From: Faecalicatena sp.
GTDB lineage: Bacteria > Bacillota > Clostridia > Lachnospirales > Lachnospiraceae
NCBI GenBank assembly: GCA_009774255.1
Contig: VSNK01000145.1
Coordinates: 1-13,908 of the forward strand
Direction: 5' to 3'
DNA: 13,908 nt
Shown here: positions 1 through 7,025 of the stretch, piece by piece
Layout of the letters: each line of letters begins with the position of its first letter
Position numbering within the stretch: the first letter of the stretch is position 1
Program-made: the position numbers and the translations under genes
The notes under the pieces: model-generated
Database searches by the model: none
Told to the model about the DNA's origin: nothing
What the model saw: only the letters and a program-made list of their open reading frames with translations

Positions 1-171
1 AAACCCGGTCAATAGCAACCGTTTTTATAAATCAATTCTTTAACTAATATATATCTTTTAATAATTATCTTTTTATAATAACCGATAAAATATTTTTACC
101 CTATTTTACTTTTTCTCTATGTTTTAACACATTTTGCGAGCACTTATCAATAATAATTCCATTTTTTATTA
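1..171. other. AT-rich non-coding left edge, downstream of the LacI-family gene
   Basis: This stretch is much richer in A and T than the rest of the window and carries no supportable ORF. It lies just 3' of the minus-strand LacI-family gene. A weak inverted repeat (AATAAT near 150-158 with ATTATT near 167-175) straddles the stop codon and could be a poor terminator, but it lacks a GC-rich stem. Two CGGTT-like words on the minus strand (near 18-22 and 81-86) could be part of an operator or promoter for a gene beyond the left edge. No consensus promoter could be defended. Confidence 0.4.
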
Positions 172-1317
172 TTAATAATTTTTAGAACTTGATTTATTTT
201 TCATTTCTTCAGAATATCTTTTTACCGTTCGCTTGTCCGGCGGATAGGAGGTCGTTCCGCGGATCACAAGCCTTGGCTCGTACTCCACATGATAGATGCT
301 TATGGGCTCCATATCCGAATATTTCCGGTCACTGGTTTTAATCTTTTTCATAATGATATCGCAGGCGTCCCTTCCCTTGTATATAACAAAATGCTCGATC
401 GTTGTCAGAGATACCTTTTTCATTTTTGCGAACAGCGTATTATCGCAGCCCATCACGGACATGTCTCCCGGCACCTTATATTTTTCGTCATACAGCGCGT
501 CCAGAATGCCGAAAGCGATCATATCATTGAGTCCTACGATCGCTGTCAGTTCCTCATGCTCTGCCAGCAGTTCCCTGGTCAGGTCGTATCCGATCCGGTA
601 CTCTGAATCAATACCGGGAATGTCTTTATCAATGGATTCATTTGCCGCCTTGATCACTACATGATCTCCCAGGCCCGCTTCCTGAAATTCCTTCTGAAAT
701 CCTTCCACCCTCTTGGAACGCTGCTTCTGACGCACGGTCAGGGGCGGTGCTATGTAGGCTACGTCTCGATGTCCCAGATCCAGCAGGTGTCTTGCCATGA
801 TCCGTCCCAGCTTGGAATTGTCCAGCTCTACTGCGTCCACGTCCAGCTTTTCATTCTGATTATTGATCACCGCGAAAGGGATCTTCCGGGACAGTTCTTC
901 CACCATCGGCATATAGCAGCGGCTCGGATTGCAGGTATAGACGACCCCCTGCGGGTTCAGAGAAGGAAGCATTTTCAGATAGCGTTCTTCCAGTTCCAGA
1001 TTGCGCTGTGTATTGCACACAAAAAGACCGTATCCCTGCTCTGTCGCCCGTGATTCGATTCCCTGCAGCAGCATAACATAATACGGATTCGTCAGATTCG
1101 GGCAGAGTACAACCAGCAGCTTTTCCTTTCTGCCCGCCTTATGCGTCTTTCGCTTCGGCAGCTCATATCCCAACTCCGCAGCGGCCTCCTCTACCTTTCG
1201 GATGACTTCCCGCGAAAAGGATACATTGTACTTTTTATTCAATACCATAGAGACTGTGGCCTGTGATACCCCGGCAAGCTTCGCCACATCGGAAGAGGTC
1301 GCCTTTTTTCTGCTCAT
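172..1317 (-). CDS. LacI-family transcriptional regulator
   Basis: This 381-residue protein has the LacI/GalR layout. The N-terminal helix-turn-helix (about residues 8-28, reading SSDVAKLAGVSQATVSMVLN) is followed by a hinge region and a periplasmic-binding-protein-like sensor domain from about residue 66, starting KLLVVLCPNLTNPYY and ending near the SVMGCDN and LTTIEH motifs. It should bind operator DNA as a dimer and respond to a small ligand, often a sugar; the ligand cannot be read from the sequence. The start ATG overlaps the recR stop by 4 nt (ATGA), with a GGAAGGGCGG ribosome binding site inside recR, so its translation is probably coupled to recR. A sugar-type repressor at the end of a replication/repair cluster is unusual. 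The C-terminal tail of about 20 residues is polar and Lys/Ser-rich. Family assignment is secure; targets are unknown and may lie beyond the left edge. Confidence 0.93.
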   Translation of the reverse strand: MSRKKATSSDVAKLAGVSQATVSMVLNKKYNVSFSREVIRKVEEAAAELGYELPKRKTHKAGRKEKLLVVLCPNLTNPYYVMLLQGIESRATEQGYGLFVCNTQRNLELEERYLKMLPSLNPQGVVYTCNPSRCYMPMVEELSRKIPFAVINNQNEKLDVDAVELDNSKLGRIMARHLLDLGHRDVAYIAPPLTVRQKQRSKRVEGFQKEFQEAGLGDHVVIKAANESIDKDIPGIDSEYRIGYDLTRELLAEHEELTAIVGLNDMIAFGILDALYDEKYKVPGDMSVMGCDNTLFAKMKKVSLTTIEHFVIYKGRDACDIIMKKIKTSDRKYSDMEPISIYHVEYEPRLVIRGTTSYPPDKRTVKRYSEEMKNKSSSKNY

Positions 1318-1910
1318 AGCTGTGTCCGCCCTTCCAGTGCCCGCAGGAGCGTAACTTCGTCTATATATTCCAGATCCCCGCCCACCGGTACTCCGCTGGC
1401 GATCCTGCTCACCTTAATCCCCACCGGCTTGATCAGCTTGCTGATATACATTGCCGTGGTTTCCCCTTCCAGGCTGGAATTGGTGGCTATGATGACCTCA
1501 TCCACCTCTCCCCGCAGCCTCTCCATCAACTCCTTCAAACGGATATCCCCGGGGCCGATTCCCAGCATGGGAGAGATTGCTCCGTGCAGGACGTGATAAA
1601 CGCCATTGTATTTTCCGGTTTTTTCATAGGCCGCCAGATCCCGGGGAGTTTCCACCACCATGATGGTCTTCTGATCCCGGGACGGATTCTTGCAGATCGG
1701 ACAGATCTCCTGATCCGTCAGCGTACAGCACTGCGCGCAGTAGCATACGTTCTGCCGTGCGTCTACCAGCGTCTTCGCCAGGTTTTTCACCTGCTCCTCG
1801 GGCATATTGATAACATGAAATGCCAGCCGCTGGGCGGACTTTGTTCCGATCCCAGGCAGGCTGGAAAATGCTTCTATCAACTGATTGATTTGATTGCTGT
1901 AATATTCCAT
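1314..1910 (-). CDS. recR: Recombination mediator protein RecR
   Basis: RecR works with RecO (and RecF) to load RecA onto gapped single-stranded DNA during repair. The 198-residue length is normal for the family. Visible parts in order are an N-terminal helix-hairpin-helix (LPGIGTKSAQRLAFH, residues 18-32), a four-cysteine zinc site (C58, C61, C70, C73), a Toprim domain opening with IMVVETPRDL (83-92, with the acidic residue at E87), and the C-terminal Walker-B-like signature GVPVGGDLEYIDEVTLL. The start lies 2 nt after the ybaB stop, with a weak GGGGA ribosome binding site inside the end of ybaB. The ybaB-recR adjacency is strongly conserved in bacteria and supports the call. Confidence 0.97.
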   Translation of the reverse strand: MEYYSNQINQLIEAFSSLPGIGTKSAQRLAFHVINMPEEQVKNLAKTLVDARQNVCYCAQCCTLTDQEICPICKNPSRDQKTIMVVETPRDLAAYEKTGKYNGVYHVLHGAISPMLGIGPGDIRLKELMERLRGEVDEVIIATNSSLEGETTAMYISKLIKPVGIKVSRIASGVPVGGDLEYIDEVTLLRALEGRTQL

Positions 1911-1912
1911 AA

Positions 1913-2266
1913 CTAAAACATCCCCGGCATGCCTCCGCCCAGGCCGCCTGTCAGCTTCGACATCGCCGCGCCGGACTCTTCTTCCACTTTACGAAGTGCT
2001 TCATTGACTGCCGCGACAATCAGATCTTCGAGCATTTCAATATCATCCGGGTCTACCACTTCTTCATCCAGCTTCACCTTCGTCACTTCTCGCTTCCCGG
2101 AGATGGTCACTTCCACCGCGCCTCCTCCTGCCGTGGCCGTGAACTCCTTAGACTCCATCTCTTTTGCCTGCTCTTCCATTTGCCGCTGCATCTTCTGTGC
2201 CTGCTTCATCAGGTTCGCCATGTTGCCCGGCATTCCGCCTCCCGGAAATCCTCCTCTTTTTGCCAT
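1913..2266 (-). CDS. YbaB/EbfC-family nucleoid-associated protein
   Basis: This is a 117-residue DNA-binding protein of the YbaB/EbfC family, which forms dimers that bind duplex DNA and affect nucleoid organisation. A Gly/Met-rich start is followed by an amphipathic helix (NLMKQAQKMQRQMEEQAKEM, about 18-37), a central beta segment typical of the family (GGGAVEVTISGKREVTKVKL), an acidic segment around VVDPDDIEMLEDLIVAAVNEAL, and a Gly/Met-rich C-terminus. A good GGAGG ribosome binding site 7 nt before the ATG is embedded in the last codons of dnaX, and only 2 nt separate the two genes. The position between dnaX and recR is the classic one. The exact cellular role of the family is still loosely defined. 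Confidence 0.95.
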   Translation of the reverse strand: MAKRGGFPGGGMPGNMANLMKQAQKMQRQMEEQAKEMESKEFTATAGGGAVEVTISGKREVTKVKLDEEVVDPDDIEMLEDLIVAAVNEALRKVEEESGAAMSKLTGGLGGGMPGMF

Positions 2267-2268
2267 AT

Positions 2269-3900
2269 CTAATCCTCCACTGTTATTTCCATATTGATTT
2301 TCGTTTTGATATTTTCGATATCGATGAAGGTATCTTCAAAGCGCCGTCCTTCTTCTATCTCCCGGACTTCCACCTCTACCTTCCTGCCGATTTGCTGCTC
2401 AATCAGCGCTTCTAATTCCTTTCTGTGCTCCTCCGTTCCTACAACCGAAGCCCCCAGGCTGTCCGGCAGTACGATCATGAGCCGGTTGTCCCCGCCCAGG
2501 CTCAGACGTGCTTTTTTCAGATACGTGCTGACAGGAGCCGATGCGCTATCCGCGATGGAGCGGAAGTTCTTCACCACCTCCTGCACATCCTCGGGAACGG
2601 CAAGCGGGGATTCCTGCTTCCCGGCCGTACCGGGACGGCTGACGCCGGAGCCGCCAGTGGAATCATCTTCAACAGAGATCGACATATTTATTTCGTGAAA
2701 ACCGCCTTCCTGACCACCGTATGTTCCCGCCCTGACTGCCGCAAGCCCCTGCTCCAGCTTTTCTTCCATTGCCCGGATCCGATCAAGCAGAGTGTCTGTC
2801 TTTACCTCCATGGCCGGCGTACACAGCTTGATCAGCGTCACCTCCAACAGCACTCTCTTCTGAGTCGCATACCGGAGCTGCTCCGACAGCTCAGAAAAAA
2901 TTCGGATATAACGGAGCAGCATATCTGTCTCGATCATTTCCGCCTCTTCTTTGAGCTGCGCCAGATTCTCCGAGGATACATCCAGGACATCCTCCGACAT
3001 ATCCGAAGTCTTCAGGAGAAGCAGGTTTCTGAGATACCAGGTAAAGTCCACCGAAAGCTGAAGCAGCTCGCGTCCCTGCATGACCAACTCCTCGACCGTA
3101 TCCAACACCGCCGGCACCTTTCTGCCGATCAGATTGCGCAGCAGCCTGCTGAATACATCGGTATCCACCGCCCCCAGAACCTCCAGCACGTTATCATAAG
3201 TCAGCTTCTGCCCCAGATAAAATGCGATACACTGGTCCAACAGACTCAGAGCGTCGCGCATGGAGCCATCCGCCGCCTTCGCGATGTAGCGGATGGCTTT
3301 GTCTTCTACCTCCACCTGTTCCTTTTCCATCAGCTCTTTGAGACGGTCCGAGATCGTCTCGATCGTGATCCTTCGGAAATCGTAGTGCTGACAGCGGGAC
3401 ATAATCGTAACCGGAATCTTATGCACCTCTGTTGTCGCCAGGATAAATATGACATACTCCGGTGGCTCTTCCAATGTTTTCAGGAGTGCGTTGAATGCTC
3501 CGGAGGACAGCATATGCACCTCGTCAATGATATAGACCTTGTACCGCCCCTCCGTAGGCCGGTAGGTCACTTCTTCTTTGATCTCGCGGATATTGTCCAC
3601 ACCGTTGTTCGAAGCTGCGTCGATCTCGATCACATTCATGGACGTGCCTGCCGCGATCGACCTGCACATCGCGCATTCCCCGCATGGACTTCCATCCGCC
3701 GGATGTTCACAGTTAACCGCCCTGGCAAATATTTTCGCGGCGGTAGTCTTGCCCGTCCCGCGGGTCCCGCAGAACAGATACGCATGTCCGATACGGTCTG
3801 CCTTAATCTGATTCTGTAATGTTGTGACAATATGCTCCTGCCCTTTTACATCTCCAAATTCGGCAGGGCGGAACTTTCTGTATAATGCCGTATATGACAT
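2269..3900 (-). CDS. dnaX: DNA polymerase III subunit gamma/tau
   Basis: DnaX is the ATPase motor of the clamp loader that places the beta sliding clamp on primed DNA. The 543 residues match the length seen in Firmicutes. The N-terminal AAA+ domain shows YRKFRP (7-12), Walker A GTRGTGKTT (45-53), a zinc site (C64, C73, C76, C79), Walker B DEVH (126-129), sensor 1 ATTE (155-158) and the SRC arginine-finger motif (168-170). The helical lid and collar follow to about residue 365, then a linker of low similarity and a C-terminal domain specific to tau. The AAGAGGT ribosome binding site about 7 nt before the ATG fits. I see no convincing frameshift signal that would make a shorter gamma form. It opens the tightly packed dnaX-ybaB-recR-lacI group. 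A hairpin (3927-3959) lies in its leader. Confidence 0.97.
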   Translation of the reverse strand: MSYTALYRKFRPAEFGDVKGQEHIVTTLQNQIKADRIGHAYLFCGTRGTGKTTAAKIFARAVNCEHPADGSPCGECAMCRSIAAGTSMNVIEIDAASNNGVDNIREIKEEVTYRPTEGRYKVYIIDEVHMLSSGAFNALLKTLEEPPEYVIFILATTEVHKIPVTIMSRCQHYDFRRITIETISDRLKELMEKEQVEVEDKAIRYIAKAADGSMRDALSLLDQCIAFYLGQKLTYDNVLEVLGAVDTDVFSRLLRNLIGRKVPAVLDTVEELVMQGRELLQLSVDFTWYLRNLLLLKTSDMSEDVLDVSSENLAQLKEEAEMIETDMLLRYIRIFSELSEQLRYATQKRVLLEVTLIKLCTPAMEVKTDTLLDRIRAMEEKLEQGLAAVRAGTYGGQEGGFHEINMSISVEDDSTGGSGVSRPGTAGKQESPLAVPEDVQEVVKNFRSIADSASAPVSTYLKKARLSLGGDNRLMIVLPDSLGASVVGTEEHRKELEALIEQQIGRKVEVEVREIEEGRRFEDTFIDIENIKTKINMEITVED

Positions 3901-3916
3901 AACTTGTACCTCTTAC

Positions 3917-3959
3917 GTTACTGTTCCCGGTGCCTTGCACCTCGCTGCAAGGCATCCGG
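3917..3959 (-). repeat. Palindromic element in the dnaX leader, ending in GTAAC
   Basis: A 13-bp stem with one bulged base is formed by CCGG-TGCCTTGCA (3927-3939) and TGCAAGGCA-t-CCGG (3946-3959), around a 6-nt loop. Read on the minus strand, the hairpin is followed by GAACAGTAAC (3917-3926) and then by the dnaX ribosome binding site. No T-run follows, so it is a poor intrinsic terminator. The loop word TGCAGC(A/G)AG and the GAAYAGTAAC end resemble the right arm of the MITE after murF, which suggests a shared repeat family. It could also slow or stabilise the transcript between pfkA and dnaX. The hairpin is plain in the sequence; the family link is inference. Confidence 0.6.
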
Positions 3960-4010
3960 CCAATAAAGCTGCGGCTTCAGGCATCCAGCCCCTCGCCGAC
4001 AGGCGGTTTC

Positions 4011-5237
4011 TTACTTTTTATCTTTTTCTTTCTTTTCTTTTTTTGCCTTTTTCACTTTCTTCTCTTTCTTCTTGCCCTTCTCCTTGGCAGGAACTTCTTC
4101 CGTCGCCTTGACAGCTTTCGGCAAAGCGGCATCTACCGGAACTGCTTCTTCCTCTTCTCCCACTTTATCTCCGAAGCTGATTCCCATCATTCTTGCCTCC
4201 TTGATCAGACTGCAGTTGGGGTCTACAAATTTCAGCTTTCCGGCAACCTCCTCCAGAGGAACCATTACGGTCTCGCCGTTTTTCATTCCTACCATGTAGC
4301 CGTACTCTCCATTCAGGATCATTTCCGCAGCCTTGGCGCCTACTCTGGAAGAGAATACGCGGTCATAAGGTACCGGGGAGCCTCCGCGCTGAGTGTGTCC
4401 TGGAACCGTGATACGTACTTCTTTTCCCGTAGCCTTTTCCACCTGCTCCGCCAGTTCAAAAACGATGGAAGGATATTTCCGGTTGGCCAGCTTCTCTTTG
4501 TATTCCTTCTTGGACAGCTTCGCGTCCTCTTTGGAGATGGCGCCTTCCGCCACTGCCAGTATGGTAAATGACTTTCCGGCCGCCGACCTGCCCTGGATCA
4601 CATCGGCGATCACATCGATATCGTACGGGATCTCCGGAATCAAAACGATATCCGCGCCGCCTGCGATTCCGGCATGGAGGGTAACATGTCCCACCTTATG
4701 GCCCATTACTTCAATAATAAATACCCGGCTGTGAGAGGTAGCCGTGGTATGGATCCTGTCAATCGTATCTGTGGCAACATCCACCGCGCTCTGGAAACCA
4801 AAGGTCATCTCTGTTCCCCACAGGTCATTATCGATGGTCTTCGGAAGCGTGATCACATTCAGCCCTTCCTCACGCAGCATATTGGCTGTCTTATGGGTTC
4901 CGTTTCCTCCCAGGATCACCAGGCAGTCCAGGCTCAGCTTGTGATAAGTGTGCTTCATTGCCTCCACCTTGTCCAGTCCGTTCTCGTCCGGTACGCGCAT
5001 CATCTTGAAAGGCTGCCTGGAGGTTCCCAGAATAGTGCCTCCCCGCGTCAGAATCCCGGAAAAATCTCTAGAAGTGAGCATCTTAAAATTAGAATAAATC
5101 AATCCCTTATAGCCATCCTGGAATCCGTAGATCTCCACATCCTCCCTCGCGGAAAAAATACCTTTTACCACACCTCGCATTGCCGCATTCAATGCCTGAC
5201 AGTCTCCGCCGCTTGTCAACATACCAATCCGTAACAT
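4011..5237 (-). CDS. pfkA: 6-phosphofructokinase with lysine-rich C-terminal tail
   Basis: This enzyme phosphorylates fructose 6-phosphate to the 1,6-bisphosphate, the committed step of glycolysis. I place the start at ATG 5237 (MLRIGMLTSGGDCQALN), because AGGAG precedes it by 9 nt and family homology begins there; an upstream in-frame ATG at 5291 would add 18 unconserved residues. The protein is 408 residues. Key parts are the nucleotide loop GGD (10-12), GGNGT (110-114), the catalytic PKTIDND (132-138, base D136) and EVMGH (176-180). By family knowledge, Gly at the position equal to E. coli 104 favours ATP, while Lys before TIDND is common in PPi-type and mixed clades, so ATP use is likely but not proven. 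Residues 358-408 form an added tail: acidic first, then 16 Lys in the last 25 residues. Sporulation gene sipL lies upstream and dnaX downstream. Confidence 0.93.
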   Translation of the reverse strand: MLRIGMLTSGGDCQALNAAMRGVVKGIFSAREDVEIYGFQDGYKGLIYSNFKMLTSRDFSGILTRGGTILGTSRQPFKMMRVPDENGLDKVEAMKHTYHKLSLDCLVILGGNGTHKTANMLREEGLNVITLPKTIDNDLWGTEMTFGFQSAVDVATDTIDRIHTTATSHSRVFIIEVMGHKVGHVTLHAGIAGGADIVLIPEIPYDIDVIADVIQGRSAAGKSFTILAVAEGAISKEDAKLSKKEYKEKLANRKYPSIVFELAEQVEKATGKEVRITVPGHTQRGGSPVPYDRVFSSRVGAKAAEMILNGEYGYMVGMKNGETVMVPLEEVAGKLKFVDPNCSLIKEARMMGISFGDKVGEEEEAVPVDAALPKAVKATEEVPAKEKGKKKEKKVKKAKKEKKEKDKK

Positions 5238-5298
5238 ATCTTTCTTCTCCTCTCCATAACTGTAATCCATGCATCCGTTTTGTCTGTGCACGCTGTCT

Positions 5299-5335
5299 GT
5301 TACAGGGCACGACTGTTCAGTGCGCGCCCCATAAC
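5299..5335. repeat. 37-bp imperfect palindrome in the pfkA leader (GTTA...TAAC)
   Basis: GTTA at 5299-5302 pairs with TAAC at 5332-5335, and GGGCAC (5305-5310) pairs with GTGC plus CCC of the right arm, interrupted by a GCG bulge. It lies between the candidate pfkA promoter and the pfkA ribosome binding site, so it would be in the mRNA leader. The size and the GTTA/TAAC ends are like the left arm of the element after murF, but the match is short. No flanking direct repeat was found. Confidence 0.4.
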
Positions 5336-5352
5336 TGACCGTTGTTTATCTT

Positions 5353-5361
5353 ATCATATCA
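5353..5361 (-). promoter_or_regulatory. Candidate extended -10 promoter for pfkA
   Basis: On the minus strand the word TGATATGAT (5361 to 5353) matches an extended -10 element (TGnTATRAT) about 115 nt before the pfkA start. No good -35 box is present at 17 nt, where the sequence is a T-run, which is acceptable for an extended -10 promoter. It lies downstream of the possible sipL terminator and upstream of the 37-bp palindrome, a sensible place for a pfkA promoter. Assignment rests on motif and position only. Confidence 0.4.
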
Positions 5362-5372
5362 CAATCTGAAAA

Positions 5373-5387
5373 AAAATCCTAGATTTT
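5373..5387 (-). terminator. Weak candidate terminator after sipL
   Basis: Just past the sipL stop, the minus strand reads AAAATC-TAG-GATTTT followed by more T residues (T-run down to about 5371). A second AT-rich inverted repeat (TTTTGT with ACAAAA) overlaps the stop codon. The stem is short and AT-rich with a 3-nt loop, so termination would be weak; the T-run is the best part of the signal. Confidence 0.3.
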
Positions 5388-5395
5388 GTTAAATT

Positions 5396-6955
5396 TTACA
5401 AAATGCTCATATTTTCTTTGAAAATCAGCAGCTTATCCCCTGCTTTTATTTTCTCATTGTCCAGCCCGTTCATTTCCCGGATGCTGTCCTCTGTCGTCAT
5501 ATATTTTTTCGCGAGATCCCACAGATCATCGCCATTTTTTACAATATATCCGACAATTCCCGGTCGCTTCTCCAGTTCTTCTATTGATAATGGCTCTGGT
5601 TCCACGCCGGTGATCACCTGCATGAATACGGGTTTTCTCATAAAGGTGTCAAATGCCAGTACTGCTTTCACCTCCACCGCTTCGCTGCCTGCGAGGTTCA
5701 CCGAAAGCTGTTCCACATGGTAGGCCAGATTGTAACGGGCGTCTTTTGTAATTCCCGGGCATTCCAGGAGCCAACTGAACGGAACCATACCCTGCCAGCT
5801 TCCGAAGGGCATCTCATCATCCGCGCGCAGATACAGGAAGGAAAGGTGAAGAATCCCTTCGATCTGAATTCCGTCTTCCGTCTGCTCCATGTGCTCCAGC
5901 TGCACCGTCCCTTCACTGTGGCAGATCTGCAGCACATCATCCTTAAGCTCCGGCAACGAGAGGCGCTCAGAGACCTTGCATTTGGAATGATTCTGAATCA
6001 GCAGTTCTTCATATACGGCCTCCCTGGTGTCGAAGCGGCAGTTTTGCTCCAGGGAATACAGGTCTTCCAGAAGTTCCAGCTCTTCTTCCTGATAAATGTT
6101 CATACGCAGGACCAGCGTCCCCTCAATCCCCAGAACGCGCATCTCTCCATCTTCATCCAGCCGTACGTCCATCAGCGTGTCATCCAGCGAGTTCTGGACA
6201 TGGTAATACATTTCCTCGGTAACGCCGCCGCACTCAATCCTTCCTTCGTAGGGCACGCTTGCCTCCAGCCAGTCTGTCTTTCCTTCATCCGAAAGATACA
6301 TGCAGAATACAAGCAGTTCCCCACTCAGCTTCAGCTCATCCTGCCCCATGCGTATCTCCAGCTTCCGGCTGCTGATATTGCTGAGCAGGAGCTGGCCAAT
6401 GCTCTCTTTTGTGCCCGGCAGAGTAATTTCTTCTTTAATGCGGTATGTATCCTTTTTCGTGGTATGAAGCTCCAGCAGATTGACACGGCGCTTTTTCTTA
6501 TATACTTGGATCGGTGCCTCCACATCCACGACCGTAGCTTCATCCTCCAGCTTCTCCCTGCCGATCTCCATTTCCACCATGGCGCGGATGCTCAGCTTCC
6601 GGGAATGCACCAGGGTCGAGGTGAATTCCACCCGGATGTTCTGTATGAAATATTCCGTCATCTCCCCGCTGTCCATATAGACCATTTCTTCAAATGGCAG
6701 CTTTCCTTCCAACGCGGCCGGCTGTGGTTCCGCCGCGTCTGTCATGTACAGAATCTGATAATAGAGTTTCCCGGAGATCCGCAGATAATTCTCGGTAAGG
6801 CGGATCTCCTCTACTTTCGCCGTCGCGGTTCCCTGTATGATCTGTTTTACATCCTCCTTTGTATCGGGGACGTTGAGATCCTCATCCAGATAAAACTGGT
6901 CAAAGGTCCGCTTGCCCTCCTGTGTATAATGTATCTGTTTTTGAATCAATTCCAT
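5396..6955 (-). CDS. sipL: SipL-type spore protein (DUF3794 repeats plus LysM)
   Basis: This 519-residue protein has the architecture of SipL, which in Clostridioides difficile binds SpoIVA and tethers the spore coat to the forespore. The body is built of beta-rich DUF3794-type repeats (roughly residues 35-130, 180-275 and 325-420), each with a similar phrase such as VPDTKEDVKQIIQGT, LPGTKESIGQLLLSN and LPELKDDVLQICHSEGT. A C-terminal LysM module spans about 469-512, with YIVKNGDDLWDLAKKY and AGDKLLIF. There is no signal peptide, which fits a protein made in the mother-cell cytosol. A GGAGG ribosome binding site lies 9 nt before the ATG. In C. difficile sipL is transcribed by the mother-cell sigma factor SigE; I could not identify such a promoter here. 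It follows the PrcB-like lipoprotein gene by about 70 nt. The gene implies that the organism sporulates or recently did. Confidence 0.88.
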   Translation of the reverse strand: MELIQKQIHYTQEGKRTFDQFYLDEDLNVPDTKEDVKQIIQGTATAKVEEIRLTENYLRISGKLYYQILYMTDAAEPQPAALEGKLPFEEMVYMDSGEMTEYFIQNIRVEFTSTLVHSRKLSIRAMVEMEIGREKLEDEATVVDVEAPIQVYKKKRRVNLLELHTTKKDTYRIKEEITLPGTKESIGQLLLSNISSRKLEIRMGQDELKLSGELLVFCMYLSDEGKTDWLEASVPYEGRIECGGVTEEMYYHVQNSLDDTLMDVRLDEDGEMRVLGIEGTLVLRMNIYQEEELELLEDLYSLEQNCRFDTREAVYEELLIQNHSKCKVSERLSLPELKDDVLQICHSEGTVQLEHMEQTEDGIQIEGILHLSFLYLRADDEMPFGSWQGMVPFSWLLECPGITKDARYNLAYHVEQLSVNLAGSEAVEVKAVLAFDTFMRKPVFMQVITGVEPEPLSIEELEKRPGIVGYIVKNGDDLWDLAKKYMTTEDSIREMNGLDNEKIKAGDKLLIFKENMSIL

Positions 6956-6992
6956 ATTGCTGCCCCTCCGCTTTTTTTCATATCTCGTTTCT

Positions 6993-7023
6993 GAAAGTCC
7001 CGGAATATACCGGGCCGTCTTTC
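6993..7023. repeat. Hairpin between the lipoprotein gene and sipL
   Basis: CCCGG (6999-7003) and CCGGG (7010-7014) pair around AATATA, and GAAAG (6993-6997) can pair with CTTTC (7019-7023) outside. On the minus strand it sits directly after the lipoprotein gene stop and before the sipL ribosome binding site. No T-run follows, so it may separate or stabilise the two parts of a transcript rather than terminate it. Confidence 0.4.
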
Positions 7024-7025
7024 CC

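Noticed and set aside
2513..2521. A6 run in dnaX as a possible programmed frameshift site for the gamma form
   Set aside because: The frame is CTG-AAA-AAA-GCA, which does not fit the A-AAA-AAG type heptamer in frame; the run is too short for transcriptional slippage and lies too near the C-terminus to make a normal gamma.
2425..3819. 464-codon plus-strand open frame opposite dnaX
   Set aside because: It is a shadow of dnaX, rich in His, Arg and Gln as expected from antisense translation, and has no family resemblance.
3901..4010. SRP (4.5S/6S-like) RNA gene upstream of dnaX
   Set aside because: In Bacillus the SRP RNA gene lies near dnaX, but the conserved core (GGAAGGNAGCAG-type helix 8 motif) is absent on both strands; only a partial CTGAAGCCGCAGC likeness was found.
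5238..5291. N-terminal extension of pfkA starting at ATG 5291
   Set aside because: The 18 extra residues are not like the family, and the strong ribosome binding site lies between this ATG and the conserved MLRIGMLTSGGD start.
5717..6994. 425-codon plus-strand open frame opposite sipL
   Set aside because: It is antisense to a coherent DUF3794/LysM protein that has a good ribosome binding site; the shadow shows no domain.
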